Below, one piece after another: positions 21,912 through 31,527 of a DNA stretch of 64,000 bases. The DNA is from Agromyces intestinalis. GTDB taxonomy: Bacteria > Actinomycetota > Actinomycetes > Actinomycetales > Microbacteriaceae. The stretch's first letter is position 1. The number at the start of each line of letters is the position of its first letter. Below the pieces are notes generated by a model. That model had not been told where the DNA came from, did no database searches, and saw only the letters and a list, made by a program, of their open reading frames with translations. The stretch is taken from NCBI RefSeq assembly GCF_008365295.1, contig NZ_CP043505.1, positions 2,046,001 through 2,110,000 on the forward strand, written 5' to 3'. The position numbers and the translations under genes were made by a program.

Positions 21912-22000
21912 CCCCCCCACCCCCTCCCCCCTCCCACCCCCACCCCCTCCCGCCCCCACCCGCCCCCCTCCCGCCCCCCCCCGCCCGCCCCCTGCGGCAA
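21912..22000. repeat. C-rich low-complexity tract (G-quadruplex potential on the minus strand)
   Basis: Nearly uninterrupted cytosine runs separated by single T, A or G bases follow the operon end. The complementary strand has many G3+ runs with 1-base loops, which satisfies the G-quadruplex pattern several times over. No gene is present. Confidence 0.85.
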
Positions 22001-22067
22001 GGTCGATTCGTGCGACCGAGGATGCCCCGGCGCATCCTCACTCGCACGAATCGACCTTGCACCGCAG
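21992..22067. repeat. long intergenic hairpin, family A copy 1
   Basis: Arms 21992-22025 and 22032-22067 pair almost perfectly around a short loop (one 2-base bulge and one 2-base mismatch). Key words are CAAGGTCGATTCGTGCGA and, on the other arm, CACGAATCGACCTTG. It is placed downstream of the importer operon, so it may terminate it. A diverged copy lies at 54493-54592. Confidence 0.75.
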
Positions 22068-22081
22068 ATCAGGGGTCGGCA

Positions 22082-22093
22082 TAGGCTCGAACC
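22082..22093 (+). promoter_or_regulatory. leaderless -10 box before the alcohol dehydrogenase gene
   Basis: TAGGCT at 22082-22087 is followed by six bases and then ATG 22094, with no ribosome binding site. Confidence 0.45.
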
Positions 22094-23143
22094 ATGCTCG
22101 CCACCGTCATTCACGCTGCCCGTGACATCCGCGTCGAAGCCGTGCCCGACCCCCTTCTGTCGACCGGCGGCGACGCCATCGTGCGCGTGGTCGCGGCCTG
22201 CGTCTGCGGCTCCGACCTGTGGCCGTACCGGGGCATCACCCCGACCCGCGAACCGCATCGCATCGGCCATGAGTTCGTGGGCGTGGTCGAGGCCGTCGGC
22301 GATGACGTCGCCCTCGTGCAGGTCGGCGACTTCGTCATCGCGCCGTTCTACGTGTGCGACAACACCTGCGTGAACTGCCGCAACGGGGTCTCGACGTCGT
22401 GTCTCAACGGCAGCTGGTGGGGCGGCGACGACCGGTTCGGCGGGTTCGCCGACGGCGGCCAGGGCGAGCGCGTGCGGGTGCCGCTCGCCGACGGCACGCT
22501 CGTGGTCGTGCCCGGTCCGGTGGCCGACGAGGAGGTGCCGGGCCTGCTCACGCTCGCCGACGTCATGGGCACGGGGTACCACGCCGCAGTCTCGGCTGGG
22601 GTGACCGCGGGTTCGACGGTCGCGGTCGTCGGCGACGGAGCGGTCGGGCTCTGCGCGGTGATCGCCGCACGTCGGCTCGGAGCATCCACCATCATCGCGA
22701 TATCGCGCCACCGCGATCGCCAGGAGCTCGCGCTCGAGTTCGGCGCGACGCATCTCGTCGAAGGGCGCGGCGACGAGGGCGTGCGCGCCGTGCGCGAGCT
22801 GACCGGAGGCATCGGCGCCGACCACGTGCTCGAATGCGTCGGCACCAAGGAGTCGATGGATCAGGCGCTGCGCTCGGCGCGGCCGGGCGGCCGGGTCGGG
22901 TTCGTCGGCGTGCCGAACGGCGGCCCCGAGCTGCCGATCCGGCGCATGTTCGACACGAACGTCGGCGTCGTCGGCGGCGTCGCACCGGTGCGCGGGTACA
23001 TCGAGGAGCTGCTGCCCGACGTGCGGTCGGGCGCGATCAACCCCGGCCGCGTCTTCGACCTCGAGCTGCCGCTCGCCGACGCCGCTGAGGCGTACGCCGC
23101 GATGGACGAGCGCCGCGCGATCAAGGTGCTGCTGCGGCCGTGA
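22094..23143 (+). CDS. zinc-dependent alcohol dehydrogenase (MDR family)
   Basis: A 349-residue NAD(P)-dependent medium-chain dehydrogenase. Catalytic zinc ligands lie in CVCGSDLWPY and IGHEFVGVVE; the structural zinc loop has four cysteines in CDNTCVNCRNGVSTSC. The Rossmann motif is VAVVGDGAVGLCAVIAARRLGA. The RVGFVGVPNGG and FDTNVGVVGGVAPVRGY segments resemble the group of dehydrogenases acting on small alcohols or sugars. The substrate cannot be told from sequence. The gene stands alone between the importer operon and the convergent nuclease gene. Confidence 0.9.
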   Translation: MLATVIHAARDIRVEAVPDPLLSTGGDAIVRVVAACVCGSDLWPYRGITPTREPHRIGHEFVGVVEAVGDDVALVQVGDFVIAPFYVCDNTCVNCRNGVSTSCLNGSWWGGDDRFGGFADGGQGERVRVPLADGTLVVVPGPVADEEVPGLLTLADVMGTGYHAAVSAGVTAGSTVAVVGDGAVGLCAVIAARRLGASTIIAISRHRDRQELALEFGATHLVEGRGDEGVRAVRELTGGIGADHVLECVGTKESMDQALRSARPGGRVGFVGVPNGGPELPIRRMFDTNVGVVGGVAPVRGYIEELLPDVRSGAINPGRVFDLELPLADAAEAYAAMDERRAIKVLLRP

Positions 23144-23156
23144 GCCGACCGACGGA

Positions 23157-23195
23157 AGGGGTTCGCTCCGCGGGGCGCTCCTCGACCAGCGGGAC
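23157..23195. repeat. dispersed repeat, copy 3
   Basis: A shortened copy (GGGGTTCGCTCCGCGGGG ... CTCCTCGACCAGCGGGA) between the convergent dehydrogenase and nuclease genes. Confidence 0.5.
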
Positions 23196-23197
23196 CG

Positions 23198-26100
23198 TCA
23201 CCCGAACAACCAATCCAGGATCGTCTCGATGAGGTCGCGCACGGTGCCGACGTCGGTGCGCGCGGTCGCGGTCGTCGTGTTGCCCGCCGCGTCGGTCGCC
23301 CGGTACTCGAACGTGTAGCTCGTGCCCGGCATCGCGCGGATCTCGAACTTCGTGTCCGAGATCTTGCGCACCTGCGCGTGCTTGCCGGTGGTGGTCACCT
23401 TCACGAACGAGACGGTCGCCTGGCCCGAATCGTCGGATGCCACGGGCTTCAGGTTCACGGTTCGCCACGTCAGCGTCGGGAGGAGGATCTTCGCGGGGTT
23501 CGCGGTGACCGTCAGCGTCGGCGCGGTGGTGTCGGGCGGGGTGAGCCGGATGCCCACGACGATCGGGTCGTGGTCGCTCGACCGGTACGGGTCTGGTGCG
23601 AACAGTGCGTCCTGGGCGGGCTGCTTGAACGTCATGTCGTAGTCGATGATGCTCGGCTCGTCGGAGTTGATGTGCCAGGCGGATGCCCCGGTCACGTCGC
23701 CGACCAGTCCGGTGCCCGCCAGCGCATAGTCGAGGTACCCGAGCTGTCCGTCGAAGACGTACGAGTACGCCTCCTCGCCGGTGAACTGCTTCTCGAGGTC
23801 GGTGTATCCGGCCCCCGTCAGCACCTCGATCGGGTCCTCGTGGTCGTACGAGTTCAGGTCGCCGATGATGAGCTCGCGCCCCACCGTGCCCTGCCCGGTC
23901 GGGTCGCCGGCGAGCCAGTCGACGATGGCCTCGGCGGCTGCGACCCGCGTCAGGTTGCAGTTGCCCTGCCCGTCGCCGCGGTCGGGGTCGCCCGAGCAGG
24001 CCGATCCCTTCGACTTCAGGTGGTTCAAAACGACGGTCACCGCCTCGCCGGTCGAGTACGAGGTGAATGTCTGCGCGAGGGCCGGCCGGTTGCGGCTGGT
24101 GTCGAACCGAGGATCGACCGACGAGTCGAGCACGGCGTACGCGCCGGTGGGCGTCACGTTCGCCGACTGGTAGACGAGCGCGGTCGTGATCGCGTCGGTG
24201 CCGAGTGTTCCGGTGCGGATCGCCGCGTAGGTGCCCGCACCGGCCTGCTCGTTCAGCGCCGCCACCAGCGTGTCGAGCGCCGCGCCGTCGTTGTTGTTCT
24301 GGATCTCGATGAGTCCGACGACGTCGGCGTCGATCTCGGTGATCGCGGCGACGATCTTCGCCTCCTGGCGCTCGAACTCCTCGGCGGTGTTCGCCCCGCG
24401 GAAGTCGGTGCCGGGCACATCGAGGTCGAGGTCGGTGAAGTAGTTGAGCACGTTGAAGCTCGCCACCCGCAGGTCGCCGCCGACGTCGGGCAGGCTCTCG
24501 CGCGGCAGCACCGACGCGAACTCGGCCGGCTGCGTCGGCTGCACCGACCACTGGTCGAACCGGTAGTCGAGCACGCCGGTCGCCGCCGTCACGTGGTCGC
24601 CGGCGCGGAACGCGTTGTCGAGCGTGAACGCCTCGCCGTTCGGGTGCAGCGCGGGGTCGGGGTTCTGGATGCCGCGTCCGTCGTCGAGCCCGATCGAGTC
24701 GGCGACGTTCGCGGCCGCGAGCGCCACCGCCTCGGCCGAGCCCGGCTCGAAGATCGCGGTGGGCTGGTACTGGCGGTCGGTGCCGAGGGTGATGAGCCCG
24801 AACTGGCCGTACTCGAAGGTCTCGAGGATCGAGAGCGTCTGTGGCAGCGTCACGCGCATGCCCTCGAAGCGCTCGCGGTCGGCGGGCGCGAGCGGCAGGG
24901 TCAGCTCGGTCCGCGCCGGGAGTGCGGACGTGCCGCCGGTCGCGCAGACGGATGCCGCGACCGCCGTGACCTCGGTCATGCCGAAGAACTCGGACACGGT
25001 GCCGACGACGTGCACGGTGTCGCCGAGCACCACGTCTGCGCCGCCCGGCGCGAACACGAAGATGCCGTCTGAGGTCGCCGCGTCGCCGTCGCCCGCGTCC
25101 TGCAGGTAATAGCCGTCGAAGCCGCCGGTCTGGAAGTCGCCGACGACGACGCCCTCGACCTCGACCTGCGTGCCGGTCGCGAGCGGAGTCGCCGCGCCCG
25201 CGCCCTGCACCGAGCCGATCGTCACGGTCGGCGCGTCGCAGTCGGCCTCGATCGGCCCCGGGCCCTCATCGAGCTCGGTCGAGTTCACGGCACCGGGGGT
25301 GTTGACCGCCTCGCCGTCGATGAGCGTGCCCGTGTTGCCCGGGATGCCGGCGAGGTCGAAGTCGTTGCGCACCCAGTCGCCCGTGGCATCCGTGTCGGTG
25401 CCGTCTGGGATGCGCGACGCGCCGCCCGGCGCGAACGGCTGCCCGTCGTACGCGACGCCGAGGGTCACCGGCCCGTAGGTCACGTCGCCGGCTCCGCCGT
25501 CGTTCACCGCGACCGAGTCGACGATGGTGAGGCCGGATGCCTCGTCGATGACGCCGTCGTCGTCGGCGTCGAGGTCGGCACCGAGCGCGGGGGGCGTGCC
25601 GGTGACGAGCAGCAGGCTGAGCGTGCCGTTCTCGAGCGCGTTCGCCGGCAGAGTCACGAGCGCACGTCCGTCGGCGTCGGCGATGCCGAACGAGACCACC
25701 TCGTCGACGACGCCGAACACCGGCGCGTCTCCTTCGATCTCGAGCAACGTGAAGCCCGACAGGTCGGCGTTCGGCGTACCGAGCAGCTCGACGTACTCGA
25801 CGTCGGTGCCGGCCGTCGAGGCCGAGAACTCGTTGACCACGGGGTCACCGATGGGTGGTTCGACATCGCCGCAGTCGGCGGTGTGCGCGCCGAGTCCGTC
25901 GAACGTGTCGATCGCGAACCCGTCCCACTCGATCGCCGGGTCGAACGCGTCGGCGGGATTCGTGTCGCCCTCGCACACGCTCGCCTTGCGACGCAGCGTG
26001 TTGTCGGCGGTCGAGGTCACGCCCGTGCCCCATTCGGTGCCGGGGTCGACCCCGGTCTGGCCGAACGAGTCGATCACCGCGCCGCCTGCGGTCAGCACGA

Positions 26101-26473
26101 TCGCGTCGTCGCCGTTGAACCATCCCGCACCATTCGTGAGGTCGGCCTGCGCGAGGATGGGCGCCGACGACGAGCCATGCGCGACGACGAACACGTCGCC
26201 GGCGGTCACGGTGCCGGTCAAGGGGATGGTGAGCCCTGCGCTCGCACTGCCGTTGAAGAACATCTGCAGCGAGACGCCGTCGAGCGCGATCGGCTCGCCG
26301 GTCGGGTTGAACACCTCGACCGCCTTGTTGTTGCTCGACCCCTCGATCACCTCGCTGATGAACAGGTCGGGCGGTGCGGCGGCGGTGGCGGCGGCCACCG
26401 GCACGACGACGCCGACCGCCGCGAGTGCGGCGGTCGCGAGCGTGGCGGTGACGCCTCTGGCGAACGGTTGCAT
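23198..26473 (-). CDS. ExeM/NucH-family extracellular endonuclease with lamin-tail domain
   Basis: A secreted nuclease of 1091 residues. After a signal peptide (cut near ATAAA, about residue 33) comes a lamin-tail domain (FISEVIEGSSNNKAVEVFNPT..., about 35-200), a second lamin-tail-like region (PVVNEFSASTAGTDVEYVELLG, about 210-350), an OB-like region (about 415-520) and an endonuclease/exonuclease/phosphatase domain (about 650-1000). The last contains LRVASFNVLNYF, IEIQNNNDGAAL, LNHLKSKGSACSGD, IGDLNSYDHEDPI and SSDHDPIVVGI. A bacterial Ig-like tail follows. A GGGGGAG site precedes the ATG. It probably degrades environmental DNA for nutrients. Confidence 0.92.
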   Translation of the reverse strand: MQPFARGVTATLATAALAAVGVVVPVAAATAAAPPDLFISEVIEGSSNNKAVEVFNPTGEPIALDGVSLQMFFNGSASAGLTIPLTGTVTAGDVFVVAHGSSSAPILAQADLTNGAGWFNGDDAIVLTAGGAVIDSFGQTGVDPGTEWGTGVTSTADNTLRRKASVCEGDTNPADAFDPAIEWDGFAIDTFDGLGAHTADCGDVEPPIGDPVVNEFSASTAGTDVEYVELLGTPNADLSGFTLLEIEGDAPVFGVVDEVVSFGIADADGRALVTLPANALENGTLSLLLVTGTPPALGADLDADDDGVIDEASGLTIVDSVAVNDGGAGDVTYGPVTLGVAYDGQPFAPGGASRIPDGTDTDATGDWVRNDFDLAGIPGNTGTLIDGEAVNTPGAVNSTELDEGPGPIEADCDAPTVTIGSVQGAGAATPLATGTQVEVEGVVVGDFQTGGFDGYYLQDAGDGDAATSDGIFVFAPGGADVVLGDTVHVVGTVSEFFGMTEVTAVAASVCATGGTSALPARTELTLPLAPADRERFEGMRVTLPQTLSILETFEYGQFGLITLGTDRQYQPTAIFEPGSAEAVALAAANVADSIGLDDGRGIQNPDPALHPNGEAFTLDNAFRAGDHVTAATGVLDYRFDQWSVQPTQPAEFASVLPRESLPDVGGDLRVASFNVLNYFTDLDLDVPGTDFRGANTAEEFERQEAKIVAAITEIDADVVGLIEIQNNNDGAALDTLVAALNEQAGAGTYAAIRTGTLGTDAITTALVYQSANVTPTGAYAVLDSSVDPRFDTSRNRPALAQTFTSYSTGEAVTVVLNHLKSKGSACSGDPDRGDGQGNCNLTRVAAAEAIVDWLAGDPTGQGTVGRELIIGDLNSYDHEDPIEVLTGAGYTDLEKQFTGEEAYSYVFDGQLGYLDYALAGTGLVGDVTGASAWHINSDEPSIIDYDMTFKQPAQDALFAPDPYRSSDHDPIVVGIRLTPPDTTAPTLTVTANPAKILLPTLTWRTVNLKPVASDDSGQATVSFVKVTTTGKHAQVRKISDTKFEIRAMPGTSYTFEYRATDAAGNTTTATARTDVGTVRDLIETILDWLFG

Positions 26474-26659
26474 GCGATCTCCCCCTGATCAGCGCCCCCA
26501 TCGGCGCCCGGGGTCGTCCCATCGACCCCCGTTCGCGTCACGCTAGGGGAGTCTGGCGCGCGACGGAAGACCCCGGTGGGCGTCCAACGGGTGAACGTGC
26601 GCGGATGCGCGGCGCAGGGCGAGACATCCGCTCGAATGCGCAGTGATCGGCGAGGCCGG

Positions 26660-28048
26660 TTACTCCGGCGAGGCCGCCAACGCGCCCCGCGAGATGCCGA
26701 CCTGCTCCTCGCGAGGCACGACCTTCACCCGCTCGCGCGGGAACTCGTCGGTCTCGCCGAGCGAGCGCTCGTGCGCGTCGAGGGCGAGCCAGCCGTCCCA
26801 CGTCGAGTACTCGACTTCGCGCTCGTCGAGCAGTGCGAGCACCGCATCGCCGTCGGCCACGACGGGCGCGCGCAGCGCGCCGGCCGAGGCATCCGCAACA
26901 AGGTGCTCGATGGTCTCCATCGCGTCGCTCTTGGTGTGGCCGATGAGCCCGACCGGGCCGCGCTTGATCCAGCCGGTCGCGTACAGGCCCTGCAGCGGCT
27001 CGCCCGACTCGCCGAGCACCCGCCCGCCCTCGTTCGTGATCACACCGCGACGCTCGTCGAACGGCAGCCCGACGATCGGCGACCCGAAGTAGCCGACCGC
27101 GCGATACACCGCCTGCACGTCGTACGACCGGAACTCGTCGGTCGCCCGCACCTCGCCCCACGCGCCGCCGGGCACCGGCTCGTTGCGCTGGAAGCGCACG
27201 CCCTCGACGCGGTCGGTGCCGAGCACCTCGACGGGCGAGTGGTAGAAGTGCAGGTGCAGCCGGCGGGATGCCCCGGTCGACTCGCGGCCGCGCCACGACT
27301 CGAGTGTGCGCAGCATGATCTTCACCTGGTTGTTGGGCGCCTGCGTCGGGTCGACGGCGATGAAGTCCTCGTCGTGCACGACGAGGTCGACGTTCGGCAC
27401 CTCGCCGAGCTCGCGCAGCTCGATCGGCGTGAACTTCACGTCGGCGGGGCCGCGCCGGCCGAACACGTGCACGTCGGTGACCGGCGACGCCTCGAGGCCG
27501 GCGTAGACGTTCGCCGGGACATCCGTCTTGCGCAGATCGACCGGATGCTTCGCGAGCACGCGCGCGACATCGAGCGCGACGTTGCCGTTGCCGATGACCG
27601 CGATCGACTCGGCCTCGAGCGGCCACGTGCGCGGCACATCGGGGTGTCCGTCGTACCAGCTCACGAAGTCGGCCGCGCCGTACGAGCCGGGCAGGTCGAT
27701 GCCGGGGATGTCGAGGGCCGCGTCGCGGATCGCGCCGGTCGCGAAGACGACGGCGTCGTAGTGCTCCTGCAGCTCGTCGACCGAGATGTCACGGCCGACC
27801 TCGACGTTCGCGATCAGACGGATGGTGCCGGCGTCGAGCATCTCGTGCAGCGAGTTCACGATGCCCTTGATGCGCGGGTGGTCGGGCGCGACGCCGTACC
27901 GGATCAGGCCGTACGGCGCCGGCAGCGATTCGAACAGGTCGATCGAGACGTCGCCGCCCTGCTCGCGCACGACGTTATTGAGGATGTTGCCGGCGTAGAT
28001 TCCGGCCGGGCCGGCGCCGATGATCGCGACGCGGAGATCGAGGGTCAC
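26660..28048 (-). CDS. ferredoxin--NADP+ reductase, FprA type
   Basis: Transfers electrons between NADPH and ferredoxin (adrenodoxin reductase-like). The 462-residue product begins LDLRVAIIGAGPAGIYAGNIL (FAD motif), with APYGLIRYGVAPDHPRIKGI, the NADP-binding VIGNGNVALDVARVL and FGRRGPADVKFTPIELREL, and GWIKRGPVGLIGHTKSDAMET near the end, as in M. tuberculosis FprA. The GTG at 28048 is preferred, with AAGG ten bases upstream; family alignment starts there, although the frame is open further upstream. It could serve P450s or biosynthetic flavoenzymes, but none are nearby. Confidence 0.92.
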   Translation of the reverse strand: MTLDLRVAIIGAGPAGIYAGNILNNVVREQGGDVSIDLFESLPAPYGLIRYGVAPDHPRIKGIVNSLHEMLDAGTIRLIANVEVGRDISVDELQEHYDAVVFATGAIRDAALDIPGIDLPGSYGAADFVSWYDGHPDVPRTWPLEAESIAVIGNGNVALDVARVLAKHPVDLRKTDVPANVYAGLEASPVTDVHVFGRRGPADVKFTPIELRELGEVPNVDLVVHDEDFIAVDPTQAPNNQVKIMLRTLESWRGRESTGASRRLHLHFYHSPVEVLGTDRVEGVRFQRNEPVPGGAWGEVRATDEFRSYDVQAVYRAVGYFGSPIVGLPFDERRGVITNEGGRVLGESGEPLQGLYATGWIKRGPVGLIGHTKSDAMETIEHLVADASAGALRAPVVADGDAVLALLDEREVEYSTWDGWLALDAHERSLGETDEFPRERVKVVPREEQVGISRGALAASPE

Positions 28049-28094
28049 GGGGTGGTTGCCTTTCGAAGCGGAGTTGCGAGCGCCGGGGCGCATA

Positions 28095-28210
28095 CGGACT
28101 GAGGCTGACGACATCGCCGCCGACGACGGGCGTGCGGATGCCTCGCCGGGCCGCCTGCACCACGATGGTGTCGAGCGTGCCGATGGTCACGCGCTGACCC
28201 GGGCATAGCC
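28095..28210 (-). pseudogene. possible fragment of a ketopantoate reductase-like C-terminus
   Basis: In the 306-base gap between fprA and the MFS gene, the minus strand encodes GQRVTIGTLDTIVVQAARRG followed by IRTPVVGGDVVSL. This pattern (a TEIDALNG-like loop, then VPTPVN) resembles the end of 2-dehydropantoate 2-reductases. No start, no other domain and no matching upstream sequence were found, so it would be a decayed remnant. Apart from this the gap holds nothing recognisable. Confidence 0.25.
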
Positions 28211-28354
28211 ATCCTCCACCATCGCGACTGGGCATTCGCTGCCACGCGATCCTGCGCTGGCCGTCGGGGGAGTCGGTGCCGTGCGAGACGCCGAGGAACC
28301 CGCGGGCGTCCGTGCCGCCATCCCGCCGCGCCCACCGCCTGTCCGGCCGCGGGG

Positions 28355-29803
28355 CTACCCGGCTGCGCGCACGCCGGCGTGGCGCGGATCGCGCACGAAG
28401 AGCATGAGCACGAAGCCCGCGGCGAGGATGATCACGATGCCGAGGATGCCCCAATAGGTCGCCCCGAACACGCCGATGAGCGCAGCCCAGAGCAGCGGCG
28501 AGAGGAAGCTCGCCGCGCGGCCCGTCGTCGCGTAGAGGCCGAAGATCTCGCTCTCGCGGCCCGCCGGGGTCACCCGCGCGAGGAACGCGCGCGACGCAGC
28601 CTGCGCCGGGCCGACGAAGAGGCACAGCACGAGCCCGAAGATCCAGAACACGATCTTGCCGCCGTCGTGCAGCAGGAACACCACCGTGCCGGCGATCACG
28701 AGGCCCGCGAGCGAGAAGAGGATCACGGCGCGGGCGCCGAACCGGTCGTCGAACCGGCCCGCGAGAATCGTCGACAGTCCGGCGACGAGGTTCGCGACGA
28801 TGCCGAAGATCATCACCTCGTTCGGCGTGAAGCGGAACGCCACCGCCGCGATCACCGCCCCGAACGCGAACACGCCGGCGAGCCCGTCACGGTAGACCGC
28901 GCTCGCCAGCAGGAACCAGAACGTTGCTCGCGACCGATGCCACAGCGCGACGATGTCGCGCACGAGCACCCCGTAGCTGCGGAAGAATCCGACCTTGTCG
29001 CGGTGTGCGGCAGGCGGCGCCTCGGGCACCCAGGCGAAGATCGGCCAGGCGAACACGAGCGTCCAGATCGCGCAGCCGACGCCGATCACGCGGTAGGCGA
29101 GGCCGTTCTCGGTCGGCATGCCCCACCAGTCGAAGGAGTTCGCGACGACCACCAGCACGAGTGCGACGATGCCGCCGATGTAGCCGAGGCCCCAGCCGAG
29201 CCCCGAGACCCGACCGACCGTCTTCGGCGTCGACACCTGCACGAGCATGGCGTTGTAGTTGACCCCGGCGATTTCGCTGAACACCGTTCCGGCCGCGATG
29301 AGCGCGACGCCGAGCACGAAGTACGCGGGCGTGCCCTGCACGAAGAACAGGGCGAACATGCAGGCCACCAGGGCGATCGTCGCGCCGCCGAGCCAGAGTT
29401 TGCGCCGGCCCGTGACATCCGCTCGCTGCCCGAGCACCGGGGCGAGCAGTGCGATGAGCAGGCCCGCGATCGTGATCGCCCAGCCGAGGCCGCTGGCGAG
29501 GTCGGCGAGCCCGCGCTCGTAGGCGGGGTCGCCCTCGCCGAGGGCCGCGACCGCCGGATCGAGGAACGAGTCGCTCGTCAGGTAGAGGGCAGTGAAGACG
29601 AAGGTGAGGATGACCGAGTTGAACGGCTGCGTCGCCCAGTCGTAGAGCGCCCAGCCCCACACCTGCTTGCGCGGGATGCGTCGACCCTCCTGCAGGTCGA
29701 GGCCCATCGTCGCGATGGCGCCGGTGTTCGCGGTCGGGGGGAGGTCGGCGGGGGAGCCGGAGGCGGGGGCGACGGACGCGGCCCCGTCGGTGCGGTCGGT
29801 CAT
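28355..29803 (-). CDS. UMF1-type MFS transporter
   Basis: A 482-residue membrane transporter with about 12 helices. The opening GWALYDWATQPFNSVILTFVF is the marker of the UMF1 (Atg22-like) major facilitator family. A cytoplasmic loop (PEAPPAAHRDKVGFF) separates the halves. The start lies seven bases after a TAGCCT box on the minus strand, without a ribosome binding site. The substrate is unknown; amino-acid efflux is proposed for fungal relatives. Confidence 0.9.
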   Translation of the reverse strand: MTDRTDGAASVAPASGSPADLPPTANTGAIATMGLDLQEGRRIPRKQVWGWALYDWATQPFNSVILTFVFTALYLTSDSFLDPAVAALGEGDPAYERGLADLASGLGWAITIAGLLIALLAPVLGQRADVTGRRKLWLGGATIALVACMFALFFVQGTPAYFVLGVALIAAGTVFSEIAGVNYNAMLVQVSTPKTVGRVSGLGWGLGYIGGIVALVLVVVANSFDWWGMPTENGLAYRVIGVGCAIWTLVFAWPIFAWVPEAPPAAHRDKVGFFRSYGVLVRDIVALWHRSRATFWFLLASAVYRDGLAGVFAFGAVIAAVAFRFTPNEVMIFGIVANLVAGLSTILAGRFDDRFGARAVILFSLAGLVIAGTVVFLLHDGGKIVFWIFGLVLCLFVGPAQAASRAFLARVTPAGRESEIFGLYATTGRAASFLSPLLWAALIGVFGATYWGILGIVIILAAGFVLMLFVRDPRHAGVRAAG

Positions 29804-29816
29804 GCACGCAAGGCTA
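29804..29816 (-). promoter_or_regulatory. leaderless -10 box before the UMF1 transporter
   Basis: On the minus strand TAGCCT (29811-29816) is followed by seven bases and then the ATG at 29803. No Shine-Dalgarno sequence is present. Confidence 0.45.
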
Positions 29817-29930
29817 GTCGCGGCGGGTGAACGGCGGGCGACGGATGTCTCGCCGATTCCTACCCAGTTCGGGGACGGCGTGGAAGACTTTGAGAGCGGC
29901 CTCGATCGGTCGTTCGGACAGGGGGTTTGG

Positions 29931-31493
29931 ATGTCACGTCGTCGCCGGATTCGGTTCCTCGGTATCGCCGCGGTTGCCGCTGCGCTCGTCGTGACGGCTG
30001 CTGTCGCTCCGGCGCAGGCGGATCCCGCCGAGACCTACCTCGCCGTCCCGGCGGGCCGGTACCCGATCGACGTCGATTCGATGCCCGACGACTCGTACGT
30101 GTTCGTGATCTCGCGGGGCGACGGCAGTACGTCCGATCTCCGGGTCTACGACACGTCGGACTTCAGCGAGGTGAACCTCATCACCTTCGGGGCGGCGGCA
30201 TCGTTCAATCCGACCGCGGTGCAGGTCTCTCCTGACGGCACGCAGGTGTGGGTGTCGTTCTACACTCCCGCCGAGATCTGGGTGCTCTCCGCCGCCGAGC
30301 TCATCGCCGGCGCGACACCGACCCCGATCGTGCGCACGGGCATCGGTGGATTCGTCGACCTCACCGAGGACCCGACTGGGGCGTACATCTACGCTGCCAC
30401 CCTCTTCAATCCGCAGTACCAGTTCCGCACCGACGACCTGAGCGCCGACCCCCGCACCATCTCGCTGCCGCAGGGATCCCGAGGCGTGACCGTGACGACC
30501 GACGGTGCCACCGCGTACTTCACCCAGCATGCGCCGCTCGGTACCGGCGGCGGCGTGCAGGCCGTCGACGTCGCAGCGGACGGCACCCTGTCGGCGGGCG
30601 TCTTCACGCAGACCGGCGACTTTCCCTGGGGAATCACCTACGTCGGCGCTGCGGGCCGCGTCGTCAACTCGAACTCGGGGTCGCCGACCTCGGTGTCGGG
30701 CTTCGACCCGCCCGACGGTCCGGTCACCACGACCCCCGTTCCCTGTGGACCGCGGCTCGGCGACGCGAGCCCGAACGGGTCGCGGGCGTACCTCGCCTGC
30801 CTCACCGGCGGAATCCTCGCGACCGACTACACGACCGGCGACCCCGTCGGTCAGCTCGTGCCGATCGGCTCGAACGTGGAGTCGGTCAGTGTCGTCGGCG
30901 ACGACACCGGCGCACCCGAGCGGCTGTACGCGACGAGCGGCGGCTCCGACCAGCTGCTCGTCTTCACGCGGCCGACGGCGAACGCCGGCGCCGACCAGAC
31001 GGTCGACGAGGGCGATGACGCCGAGTTCTCGGTGGTCTTCGACGACTTCTGGCAGGAGCTGCAGTGGCAGGTCAGCACCGACGACGGAACCACGTGGACG
31101 GACCTCGCCGATGCGACCGGCGAGTCGATCACGGTTCCGGGTGAGTTGGCGAACTCGGGCAACCTCTACCGGGTGGTGGCGACCAGCGCGTTCTTCGACC
31201 CGGTGCTGAGCGAGGCCATGCTGCTCACGGTCATCCCGACGCCGATCCCGCCGACGACGCCGGTGCCGACCACGCCGGTCCCGACCACGCCCGTGCCGAC
31301 GACACCGGTGCCGACGACGACGGCGCCGGCGCCGACGCCCTGCCCGGCGCCGACCCCCGACACGACCCGGCCGCCGTGCCTGGCCGAGTCGGGTGTCGAC
31401 GCGCCCGCGCCCGGCGCCTGGACGGCGGCGGGAGTTCTGCTGCTGATCGGGGCGTTGCTCGCGCTGGGTGCGGCTCGCCGCCGCCAGGCCTGA
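29931..31493 (+). CDS. secreted beta-propeller protein with Pro/Thr stalk and C-terminal membrane anchor
   Basis: A surface protein of 520 residues. The signal peptide (RRRRIRFLGIAAVAAALVVTAAVAPAQA) is followed by YVTN/lactonase-like beta-propeller blades (about 40-340), an Ig-like domain (about 345-420) and a stalk of repeated VPTTP pentapeptides (about 435-465). The C-terminus has LAESG, a hydrophobic helix (AAGVLLLIGALLALGAA) and a basic RRRQA end, which resembles a class E-type sortase signal (LAxTG with E in place of T) or a simple membrane anchor. GGGGG precedes the ATG. Its role is unknown, perhaps adhesion or cell-wall interaction. Confidence 0.8.
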   Translation: MSRRRRIRFLGIAAVAAALVVTAAVAPAQADPAETYLAVPAGRYPIDVDSMPDDSYVFVISRGDGSTSDLRVYDTSDFSEVNLITFGAAASFNPTAVQVSPDGTQVWVSFYTPAEIWVLSAAELIAGATPTPIVRTGIGGFVDLTEDPTGAYIYAATLFNPQYQFRTDDLSADPRTISLPQGSRGVTVTTDGATAYFTQHAPLGTGGGVQAVDVAADGTLSAGVFTQTGDFPWGITYVGAAGRVVNSNSGSPTSVSGFDPPDGPVTTTPVPCGPRLGDASPNGSRAYLACLTGGILATDYTTGDPVGQLVPIGSNVESVSVVGDDTGAPERLYATSGGSDQLLVFTRPTANAGADQTVDEGDDAEFSVVFDDFWQELQWQVSTDDGTTWTDLADATGESITVPGELANSGNLYRVVATSAFFDPVLSEAMLLTVIPTPIPPTTPVPTTPVPTTPVPTTPVPTTTAPAPTPCPAPTPDTTRPPCLAESGVDAPAPGAWTAAGVLLLIGALLALGAARRRQA

Positions 31494-31527
31494 CCCGCCG
31501 CTCACGCCATGACGGGCGCGGCGCGGC

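Noticed and set aside
29931..31493. true LPxTG sortase substrate
   Set aside because: The C-terminal motif is LAESG and not LPxTG or LAxTG, so sortase anchoring is possible but the helix plus basic end could equally be a plain membrane anchor.
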